Source of the DNA: Ichthyophis bannanicus
Taxonomy: Eukaryota; Chordata; Amphibia; Gymnophiona; Ichthyophiidae
DNA: 64,000 nt
Assembly (NCBI GenBank): GCA_033557465.1
Contig: CM066032.1
Span: forward strand, 445,840,270-445,904,269
Direction of reading: 5' to 3'
Both the position numbers and the translations under genes were made by a program. Positions 55,508-64,000 of the stretch are shown piece by piece. Below the pieces are notes generated by a model, which worked only from the letters and a program-made list of their open reading frames with translations, searched no databases and had not been told where the DNA came from. The first letter of the stretch is position 1. Each line of letters starts with the position of its first letter.

Positions 55508-56912
55508 CAGTCAAACCTCGGTTTTCGTATGCCCTGGTTTTCGTACGATTCGGTTTTCGTTGACTTTTTTCATCAAGATTTTGTTTCGGTTTTCGTACGT
55601 TGTCTCGGTTTTCGTACAGCATTTTACCCCCCGTACCTGCCATGGATTAGCGTGAGCCAGCGATCTCCCACGGAGCTTGAGCCAGCGATTCTGCGGGACC
55701 TCTGGGGAGCCGAGGAGTTCAACGCTCCAGCGTGGCCTGACCGAAACTGCTTCCTGCCCCGGACTCTCCCCCGATTGACGCTGCTGCCAGCCGCGGTATC
55801 CGGCACAGAAGAAAGCTGCCTGATAGGCTCCTGCGGGGCCTGCGGGCTGAGCCCTCACTATTGCCTGCGGTCTGAGCAGCGGTCTGATAAACGGGAGGAG
55901 GAACCTATTACAAACGTCTGGAGCTTGGCTGTCGCGCTGCAGAACTGAAGGGGAGATTTATCGGGACCAAGCGACATCCACGTGGCAGCCGCCGGCGCTT
56001 GTCACCATCCCTCACCAATACGATCTATCCTGAGAGGGGTACGTCTGCCTGCTGCCTCTTCCCCTGCACATCCCTTGAACCGGGACAGGAGCTGGTGACC
56101 GAATCTGCTTCTCCTTGGCGGCCCAGTCTCCCGCCGGGGCCCCTGCCCTCCCGATTGGATTCTGGGTGTCCTGCAGGCCTGCACACGCGGCCTCTCCTTG
56201 AAACCTTGCAGTCTGCAGCTGCAGGCTCCTGCTGGCACAGCCCCACGCTGTTCTCTGACTCTCACCTGTGTCAGGCTACTACCTTAGGGGGGCCGGAGGC
56301 AGCCTAAGACTCTCTGTCCCACTGTTTTTCAACTGCCTGCTGCTTGGCTGACACTGCCTCTCCACCTCTCCCGACACTGTGTAGGAGTGGCTGCCCTACA
56401 GGCTGGTGTGACTTCGGGCACTGTCCTCTTTCTGGTGCCCTTACTTTTGCTGACATTGGCACTACCTCTCCTGACACTGTGAGCTTGGTAACTGGGTGTG
56501 ATGGCTGCTAAGTTAAAAGGCAGGCTGGAGCCCCGATTGTGCAGACGGCCAAGATGGCTGTTCCCACCTCCGCTGCTGGTGGTGATTGCTCGATCCCCAG
56601 AGGGGAGAGCAGCTGGAGCTGGCTGGAGTGCGTCCCATATGCCAACAAAAGTCTTCAATAAAGGTAAAAGTGATGTTACATGCTCATTTATCCATTTCAT
56701 TAGTCATTTATATGTATTTCTCATTGTTTTCTGTATGTAAAAAGATAGTTATTCTCTATAAAATGTATTTTTTGTCAATATTTTTGGGTGTCTGGAACGG
56801 ATTAATTGAATTTACATTATTTCTTATGGGAAATCTTGCTTCGGTTTTAGTCCGTTTCGGTTTTAGTCAGACTTTTTTGAACGGATTAATCATGAAAACC
56901 GAGGTTTGACTG
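55508..56912. mobile_element. Tc1/mariner (Tigger/pogo-like) non-autonomous element with GC-rich interior
   Basis: 1,405 bp. Ends are 19-bp perfect inverted repeats CAGTCAAACCTCGGTTTTC, flanked on both sides by TA (55506-55507 and 56913-56914), the Tc1/mariner target. The left subterminal region repeats GGTTTTCGT five times within 100 bp. The right one has CGGTTTTAGTC twice and 'TTATTTCTTATGGGAAA', as in Tigger-type ends. The interior, 55625-56640, is strongly GC-rich and shows no DDE transposase motifs; its open frames of 139 and 102 codons have no recognised domain. It sits within LINE copy 3. Confidence 0.88.
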
Positions 56913-56985
56913 TACTTGGAATTTCACTTTTCAGTTCTTTAGCTTCTGAAACATTTCTTGTCGTCTTCAGGGTAGGTTATTAGGA

Positions 56986-59900
56986 ATTCATTTTACATAA
57001 ATTCATATCTTACAGTAGTACATAGTGATATATTGTACATGGCAGCTGTTCTGATGCACTTTGACCTACCTCTAGCTCCTCAATCGCTACAAAATATTGA
57101 GTGCTTTTCTATAAAAAGGGATTCAACTAATCATGGCCAAAGAGGTCACCGAAAGAACCATCTTCTTTGCAATTGCCACCGATTATGGAGATACGTAAAC
57201 ATTCTGTAGATGTCTATGCACCAGCTATCCTCTCTCTTTCTATATTTGGCTTCTCTTTCACAGTTTAATGGGATTTCAGTTCATATGCTAGGTCCATCCC
57301 ACAAATAGGTCACCTTTCCAAACACAATTCCAAATGACAACTTCCCAGCTGTGCTAGAAAAATGAACATGTTCATTTTTGTTACATCCAGGGAATGCCAT
57401 ACTTAACTTACATTTGAATATATATTCATCTGCTATTAATACTCTTAGATATTAAGTTGTAGTATATTTCTGAACAAACTGAAAGGCCTCTGTCCAGAGT
57501 TTTAGATCGCAGTCATTCAATTTTATTTGAATGCTATTCCTTTTACTGTGATTATGGCTCTCTCAGTGGCTTACTGCCACATTGCCGTTTCCACCCCCCT
57601 GATCTGAGGCTTCTTAACATATTTTTTGAGCCCTGTAGTCAGTTGTTACACTTTGGCAGACATAGTTTCATAGTATCTGTGTCTGTATTTTTTCTTCATT
57701 GATATTATGGTGTTCAGAGACTCTTTGTAGTTAAGTCATTCCTTTTACAAAAGCAGGTTGTGCTACTTTTGGCGCTACCATCAAGGAAGATAATCTTCAG
57801 CTTCGATATGCCACGTGTTAGCAAATACTATTTTATGGTCACAGACCATGGACAAAAGCAAAGTACTACATTTGCAGTGCTCAGTAGCGCATATTCATCT
57901 TACAATATGCAATGTCTGACTGAAGAATGAGGCAGTGTGAGCTTTCAGGGCCTGGCCCCCCAACCTACAAATGGTCAAAGAACAAAGGAATTCCTATCTG
58001 CAGCTCTCTAATCAAGGTACCAATAAGCATGAAGGAATTCACCTCCCAGCTTATCTCAAAGCAGACCACTTTGAGGCCTACTCTGAGAAAAGGCAGAGTA
58101 AACAAAACCAAAAGAGCTGGTTTCTTATAAGGTTTGGTCAACAGTTTACTATATAATAGAATCAGGCAACACTTTGGGAAACAACAAAAGGTAGAATATA
58201 TATTCCCAGTTAAAATATGCTTGCTATCCTGATTTCCGGTGGGACCGCTACAATGCCATATCTACACTACTATGTATCTACACTACACTACATATCATAT
58301 CTACACTACTATGTAAGAACAGCTTTTCTTCCAGTTTAATAACTTAATTAACTGTCAAAATAATAACAGAGTAATCCAGTAGCCTCCAACTGAAGACAAA
58401 CTATCCTTTTTTCCTTGCCAGCAGTTTCCTCCTGCTCCTGTGGGAATTCAGTTCAAACTAATTGTCCTATACCAGGCCACACCACCACATGCCTTCATTT
58501 AAATCATCTGGGTGGGGTTTTCTGAGATTACTTTAACCTCCTCCTGTCTTTCCCCACCTAGCTCAGCCATTTCAGGGTCAGTCTTTGGCCACTGGCCATA
58601 GACAATAGCTCCTTCCAAAACCCAACATGTATGTACCCTAGGCTCGACTCTCAGTCATTGCAATTTTGCAAACTTGAGATTCCCTCCTCTAGGGGCTGTG
58701 AACCGTGTCTCCTTAGCACCCTCAGCTCTGGACAGCTTGAGGACCATCAATAGGCCTTGGGAATCAAACCCAAAACTCACATGTCGGCATTGCCATTGAG
58801 GCTTTGGCTAGTCAACTTTAGCTTGCTTTAGTATAGACTGTGTGTTCTGTTGAAATGCTTTCCAGTAGAACAAAAGGTAAACAATGTTAATCTCAAAGGT
58901 TCACAGTGATGAAATACACAAGGGAGCTACTTCATACAACCTGTTGTGATATGAGACCTATTTGATTACTAAATCTGAAGAACAATCAAGTTATGCACTC
59001 TAAGAGTTTGATGTAAGATTCGGCACCTAGGTATGTATTTTACTACACCCCCCCCCCCCCCAGCTTTTTTTTAGCACCTACTTATGTTTGCATATACTGG
59101 AGCAACACTGTTCTACATGCTCAAGTTACTTATAATATCCCCCTCTTGACTTTACAAAAGAGGTGCGACAGACGTGTGTTAAACCTCGCGTTAACTAGGC
59201 ACAACTTTAGAAATTACCCTCTGAATGACTATGCCTTTCCTCTTTCTCTGCCCCTTCCTACTTTACATTTAAAAAAACGTCAACTGGCAGAAAAGTGTTT
59301 CCAGTATCTGTTAAACTCCGTAATGAAAACCTTGGTGATACTTTTTCCGCTCATAGCTATGCTTTCTGCCCTCACCAAAAAGCTAAATACACGATGCATT
59401 CACTACTGCTAACAAGCCAAGGTGTCTAAAGAAAATACAACTTCTGATGAATCGAACAATAGTCGAACAAGAAGGAAGGATGCTCTGTAGAAAGAGCTGC
59501 CAACCTCCAAGTTTATTCTAATCTAGGCTCTGGGCAGACTAGCTTGCCAAGCCCGGATGTGTCACAAACCAGACTACGTCCACTAAGCAATTATATTTGA
59601 GCATGGCTTCTCCTGTCAGTCCAAAAATACGGAGACCCTTCTGTACCCTCATTTAACTCTGCCTGTTACAATATAAAGGGATTGATTTGTAAAGACTGAA
59701 AGTATTTCCTTCTTGACTTGACTGCTGCTTTGTACATATTGATGAGGTAGAAGAGACACAGAAGGGGATGAAAGACCTAGTGGCAAAGAGCAAGGGATTG
59801 CAGGCTCCATCTATTTCTGCTCCACGTCTCCCATTATTGCCCGCTGACTATCTCTGCTCATGAGGGAGCGTGAACTATCCATGAGTGTAAAATGGATACA

Positions 59901-60924
59901 GCAGAAATTGATTCAGTAACATCTCACCGACATGTATGAATAATGAGGTTCCACAGCGGCTTGTCACATAGCAGGCGTAACAGTGTAGCTGATTTATTGA
60001 AATCTTGACTGTGTAAAATCAAATTCATAACAGGGAAAATGTGTCCAGATACATAAGATAGAAATATATAGCTGCAGATGTACATATCATGTACTCTTGA
60101 TATTAGCTTTCATATTTAAATATTTTCACAGCAGAAAGAAAACATTTCAAAGGAGGAATTTACTGCCCCAGTGAGTTATAAAGGGTAGGCTGACGCAACA
60201 GTGATAGGTTTGCTTCAAGCCCCTTTATCCTGTACAAATAATGTCAAAGACATTGCAAATCCAGACTTTTTTCAGAAACAGAGTCACAGAAGTTACATTA
60301 ATGCAGCAATTAGTTTACTAAGCTAGGTAGTCATGATGGGTTGAAAACCAGATAATTATTTAATATAGGCATTGCATAAAGAACAGTGAAAATAGAAAGT
60401 GTGGGCAATTTATTCACTAGCCCTGGGGACATCTCTGGAATCAAAGGATGCTTAATCGAGTTCAGAATTTCTCACAAAATACTTCTACACGTCCTTAAAG
60501 GCTTGAAAGCCATCACTCCTGTCTTTTGCTGCAGGCTACATATTAACTAAATTCCAGCATGCTCTGCATGGCGTAACTTCTTTGCTGATCCCCTCCTGCC
60601 ACTGCTCACAAACATTCCATTCAGGACAGAGTGGTGGTATGAGAAAGCTTTGGTAGACACAAGGGAATCAGGGAAATAAAAAGTGACACTCTATACGAGT
60701 TACATGCTCTAATGCACACAATTTTCCTAAAGAGAAAAAAAATGTACCCATCTCCCTCCTCCTCAGGATTTGCATGCATAAGATGTGCACCATTTACATA
60801 AACTTGGTAAGTCTCCAGAACACACCCCAGGCTGCTTTCAAAGAAAAGGTTAATAAACAAACAGAAAATAACCATCTGTTTGCATGTACTGAAATACGAT
60901 TTTTTTTTTATTTCATTCAAATTT
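56986..60924. other. Unique AT-rich DNA, possible conserved non-coding element
   Basis: No gene recognised. 58257-58316 is a short tandem of 'CATATCTACACTACTATGTA'. 59700-60300 is repeat-free and includes 'GCTGATTTATTGAAATCTTG', 'CAAATTCATAACAGGG' and 'ATGAATAATGAGG', enhancer-like in texture. Confidence 0.4.
58257..58316 (+). repeat. Short tandem repeat
   Basis: Two copies of 'CATATCTACACTACTATGTA' with 'TCTACACTACACTACATAT' between them. Confidence 0.75.
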
Positions 60925-61170
60925 GTATTTATTTTATTTATTTAGCATACATTTGTATACCGCTACTTCCAAATGGCTAGAACTGTAAACTGTGTTTGTA
61001 GTCCACCAAAACTGACTACTTCACTAGGATTATTTTCATTACTTTGTTATCCACCATCAACCGTGGCACTGATTCCCAAGTCTAAAATAAGGGTAGGATG
61101 GAGTACCATACTCTCAGCACTCACTGGGATTCAAATGTGGCTGCATCTTCCAGTACAAGCGTAGTTGGAC
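60925..61170 (-). repeat. Retroelement with AAAT tail, minus strand
   Basis: Plus strand 'TATTTATTTTATTTATTTAG', 'CATACATTTGTATACCGCTAC' is the reverse complement of the '...GCGGTATACAAATGTATGC' (AAAT)n tail class. The body is not clearly a SINE. It abuts the start of DIRS copy 2. Confidence 0.5.
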
Positions 61171-61200
61171 ACATCACTAAAAGAGAAATGTTACATACCT

Positions 61201-61563
61201 GATAATTTTCTTTCCTTGAATCCTGCTAGACCAGTCTAGATGAGTGGATCATGCTCCCTTACTCCAGCAGGTGGAGAACTACTTGAGCAATTTTCAGTGA
61301 TGTCATCATTTTATATATCTACTGAGGCAACAATGAGAGAAGCCAGTAGGAAACTTCCCAAGCAGTAAGCAAGACTGAAAAAATTAGAATAGACTCTGAA
61401 CAAACATTTGGAATAAGAATTTGGCTCTCTTACCGTAAGTAACACTGCATCAGACACACTGACAAGGCAATCCGAGAGGCAGCAGGGCTCCCAGATTTGT
61501 AGAAAAGGTCTTCCAATGCAGGTCCTGGACTGCTCTAGCAGGATTCAAGGAAAGAAAATGATC
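61201..61563. repeat. DIRS copy 2 terminal inverted pair (terminal repeat and internal complementary region)
   Basis: Arms GATAATTTTCTTTCCTTGAA and TCCTGCTAGA (61201-61230) against TCTAGCAGGATTCAAGGAAA and GAAAATGATC (61534-61563). The terminal motif 'CTGCTAGACCAGTC' recurs again in direct orientation at 61591. Confidence 0.85.
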
Positions 61564-61579
61564 AGATATGTAAAATTTC

Positions 61580-62400
61580 TCCTTACTTATTCTGCTAGAC
61601 CAGTCCAGATGAGTGGAACATTCCCAAGCAGTTGAGACCCAAGGAGAGGGGGAAGGCGGGGGGGGGGGGGGGAGGGGATAGATGAGGCTATGGAAAGAAC
61701 TGTCCTGCCAAAGGCACCATCTGTACCAGCTCCCACATGCAAACTGCAGTGTTTCACAAAGGTGCTCATACCATACACAACCAGGTAGCAACCTTATAGA
61801 TATTCTTCAGAAACACCAAGGCAGACTCTACCCAAGCGGAGGCCTGTGCCCTAATGGAGTTAGCTCAGACTGCCTCTGGCACATGTTTTCCAGCCAGAAG
61901 ATATGTTGAACCATTAGCCTCCTAAATTCAGCAGACAATAGAGAACTTAGTCGCGGCCTGTCTTTTCCTCTGACGTTTGAAGACGACAGAGATGATCTGG
62001 GTGACTGAAGGGATTAGTAACCTCCAGACATTTAACCAACACCCTCCTCATGTCTACCAGAAGATCCTCTGCAGACAGTTTGTTAAGGTGAAAAATAGAC
62101 AGCAGTTTTGGGAGGAAGGATGGCACTGTTCACAAGAAGACACTGAGATAACAAAACAAGTTTCCCTGCATGACAAGGCCTACAGCTTTGACACCTGCCT
62201 GGTGGATGCAATAGCCACCAGGAAACCACCTGGAGGATCCAATCTTTGAGAGAGGCAAAACAAAAGGGCTCAAAGGGGGGCCCTTTCAGTGCCTTTAACA
62301 CCATCTCTTGAAAACCCTCCATATTCATGTAAGCTAAGGAAGTAAAGGCCCAACAGACTTTGAGAAAGGTGTCCACTAATGCCCTAGAATAACACTATAT
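61580..62400 (-). pseudogene. DIRS copy 2 tyrosine recombinase
   Basis: The minus strand encodes 'VLKALKGPPFEPFCFASLKD' near 62310-62250, the N-terminal conserved part of DIRS recombinases, then frame-shifted 'ASAWVESALVFLKNIYKVAT' near 61840-61780, and 'MSTFVKHCSLHVGAGTDGAF' near 61765-61710. The position of the expected nucleophilic Tyr ('VKHY') is Cys here (TGC at 61746-61748). Multiple frameshifts. Confidence 0.72.
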
Positions 62401-62499
62401 CTCTCAAGGACCAAGCTGTAAATGAAAAGGGAATGGGATCTTCCATCACTAAAGGTCCTTGTCACAGAAGCCCTCTGTCTTGAGGCAACACAAGAAGGT

Positions 62500-63330
62500 A
62501 TTACGCTTACAAACCCTATAGATCTGCATACCATGATCTGAGTGGTCAGTCTAGTGCTACTAGAATCACCAGACCTGGTTGAGACTGAATCCTATGCAAA
62601 AGACAGTCCACCAAGGCCAAGGGGGAAGATATACAGGAAAGCCTCCAGGGACACTTCTGCAGTAGGGAATTCAAGCCTGCTGCTTACTGGTCCTTCCTGC
62701 AGCTGAAAAATGTCCCACTTCGGCATTCACGCAAATGGCCATCAAGAAGAAACCTGGAAGGTCCCACCTCTGCACTATGAGGTGGAACATAACAGGAATT
62801 CACTGAGAACTGCAGTGTTCTGACTCAAGAAGTTGGTCCAGGAATTGTTGATGCTTGCTATGTGGGCTGCAGACAGGGCCATCAGACTTCTCCACTCAAT
62901 GACAGTTCTGCTACCTTGAGAGCCATCCTACCACTGAGAGTTTTGGCCTGCTTGATGATGTATGCCATACCATGACATTGTCCGAGAAGATGCAGACCAC
63001 CTTTCCCTTTAGGAAAAGGCCCGGGACAGAGAAACAGCGAAATTGCTGATGTTGCTTCCAGATGGCCATGGGAAAGTATGCTTCAGCGAGATCCAGAAAG
63101 GTGAGAAACTTCCTCTGCTAGACTGATGCAATGACTGACCCGATGTTTTCCACATGGAAATGCAGGACTTAGAGTTTGGCATTGCTTGCCTTCAGTCCCA
63201 GAATAGATTGAAAAAACCCTCCCTTCTTGGGCACCAGAAATAAATGGAAAGCACACCTCACCCTGCCCTCACCCTGCCCTGCAGAGAGCATGGGTAGAAT
63301 AACCTGCAACTGCATAAGGTGCTGTAGAGA
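62500..63330 (-). pseudogene. DIRS copy 2 reverse transcriptase and RNase H remnants
   Basis: Minus strand: 'FHLFLVPKKGGFFQSILGLK' (about 63240-63185), 'LDLAEAY'-like (about 63090), 'KVVCIFSDNVMVWHTSS' (about 63005-62960, RNase H), 'GPSRFLLDGHLRECRSGTFF' (about 62760-62705, connector) and 'GLVILVALD' (about 62580). The palm catalytic box is deleted, so the copy is dead. Confidence 0.72.
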
Positions 63331-63539
63331 TTCATCTATTTCCACTCCTTGAGCAGGACGCTGCAGGAAGACTCCACAAAGGCATTTTGTAGTGGCTCTG
63401 CAAACTTGAGGATCCAATGAGGATCCGAGGACCCAGTGATTTGGGGCCACTATAAGAGAAACAGACAGACACTCCCCAACTAGAAGACTTGGAAAGGACA
63501 TGCTGAATCTCATTTTGGAGGCTTGCAATGATGTCAACA

Positions 63540-64000
63540 GCCCCGAAAGGACTGACTTTTCTTACGTTTAGGATCATAGAAAAAACAAGCCCTACTCATG
63601 TTCCATGCAAGGCCTCACATGAGGCACTTCTAATCTCCTTGTGCTTATCTTCTAAGAACAAGCCTCACCCAGGCCTTTCAGAAACCTCTCCAGATCCTCC
63701 ACAAGGAGCAACTTGCCACCAAAGGGAGCTAGCTGAACTGCAGCCTAGATGTTGCACCTAATTGACCAATTGTGGAGCCAAAGGCATTGCCTAGTCACTG
63801 CAACCCTTGCCCTGGGCTTAGAGGAAATGCTGGTAACGTCATACAGGGCATCAGCTATGTACATGGCTCCAGACTCCAATCTTGCCTTCTGTGGGTTCTC
63901 TGGCAACTGCTAAACCCAGTGTACAAGGGCTCAGGACACCAGACCTGCACACAAGGAAGCCTGATAGCCTAAGTTAGAAACCATAAAGGCATTCCTATGG
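63540..64000 (-). pseudogene. DIRS copy 2 gag-like ORF end
   Basis: Minus strand: 'MYIADALYDVTSISSKPRAR' (about 63865-63805), 'QCLWLHNWSIRCNI' (about 63790-63750), 'LAPFGGKLLLVEDLERFLKG' (about 63730-63670), matching the C-terminal part of DIRS gag-like proteins ('LLWLRNW ... PFRGKLLFGEELE'). Continues beyond the window. Confidence 0.72.

Larger units (their letters stand above)
54666..56985 (-). mobile_element. CR1-like LINE, copy 3, with nested insertions
   Basis: The 3' end 'TCATACTAGGTCGGACCAAG' is at about 54690, C-terminal coding with 'KRLKRLGLLSLGKRRPKGDI' at about 55150-55090, then RT sequence ('CAGCACTGATGTCAAACTCA', 'CGGTCCATAGTTACCCAGATC' at 55370-55405) up to 55505. It resumes after the Tigger-like element at 56913 ('CTTGGAATTTCACTTTTCAG' against the copy 1 region near 2170). 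It also holds an RTE-like tail at 55222. Old and partly deleted. Confidence 0.82.
61185..64000 (-). mobile_element. DIRS1-like retrotransposon, copy 2, cut by window end
   Basis: Minus-strand sense: gag-like end (64000-63600), reverse transcriptase and RNase H (about 63330-62500), tyrosine recombinase (about 62400-61580), and 3' terminal repeat (from about 61185). A different subfamily from copy 1: the terminal sequence is 'GAATCCTGCTAGACCAGTC'. 61201-61230 and 61534-61563 are inverted with one mismatch in 30, mirroring the terminal/internal-complementary pair of copy 1. Coding regions are degenerate. The 5' end lies outside the window. Confidence 0.85.

Noticed and set aside
55529..56307. 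Open frames in the Tigger-like interior as a transposase
   Set aside because: No helix-turn-helix or DDE motifs; Pro/Leu/Ser/Cys-rich translation typical of GC-rich non-coding DNA.

Overview
The window looks like intergenic DNA from a large vertebrate genome, most likely an amphibian and probably a caecilian. This rests on repeat content: CR1-type LINEs whose 3' ends read 'CATACTGGGTCAGACCAAGG', two DIRS1-like tyrosine-recombinase retrotransposons, a Tx1/L1-like LINE piece, tRNA-headed SINEs with a MIR-like core, and many hAT and palindromic MITEs. The species is an inference from memory of similar repeats. I see no host protein-coding exon, rRNA, functional tRNA or CRISPR array. Almost every long open frame is either transposon-derived or chance.

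Layout. 0.6-3.5 kb holds a fairly young CR1-like LINE on the minus strand (two nonsense codons and one frameshift). 6.8-14.3 kb is a dispersed repeat split by a 6.6-kb DIRS1-like element on the minus strand; the DIRS element itself carries a Tx1/L1-like fragment, a CR1 3' end, a retroelement tail and a small palindromic MITE. 17.9-26.2 kb is a graveyard of CR1-like copies in both orientations, with a hAT MITE, a SINE with a 21-bp target duplication and a precise 120-bp internal inversion. 28-33 kb has an LTR-like block and two copies of a palindrome-plus-minisatellite repeat. 36-38.3 kb is a GC-rich, hairpin-bearing repeat split by two nested, tail-to-tail SINEs.

The most interesting object is at 38.3-41.3 kb: a DNA transposon of about 3 kb. 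It has long imperfect terminal inverted repeats and one minus-strand gene of about 575 codons, broken by a single extra base in a homopolymer. The product has an N-terminal Cys-rich domain and a D...D...CxxC...H...E arrangement typical of an RNase-H-fold transposase, but I cannot place it in a named superfamily. From memory it resembles a recurrent uncharacterised protein family annotated in arthropod genomes, so finding it with TIRs in a vertebrate suggests both its nature (a transposase) and possible horizontal transfer.

41.3-54 kb is mostly unique AT-rich DNA with scattered MITEs. 54.7-57 kb is an old CR1-like copy containing an RTE-like tail and a 1.4-kb Tc1/mariner (Tigger/pogo-like) element with a GC-rich interior. 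57-60.9 kb is unique DNA. 61.2-64.0 kb is the 3' three-quarters of a second DIRS1-like element that runs off the window. Several unique segments (about 26.7-27.0, 34.0-34.3, 35.5-35.7, 48.1-48.6 and 59.7-60.3 kb) look like conserved non-coding elements of a developmental gene desert; this is a guess from texture only.

The elements do not form a pathway. Their nesting gives relative ages: host repeat, then DIRS, then Tx1/CR1/MITE inside DIRS; CR1 copies, then RTE tail, Tigger-like, hAT and SINE inside them; one SINE, then a second SINE in its tail.
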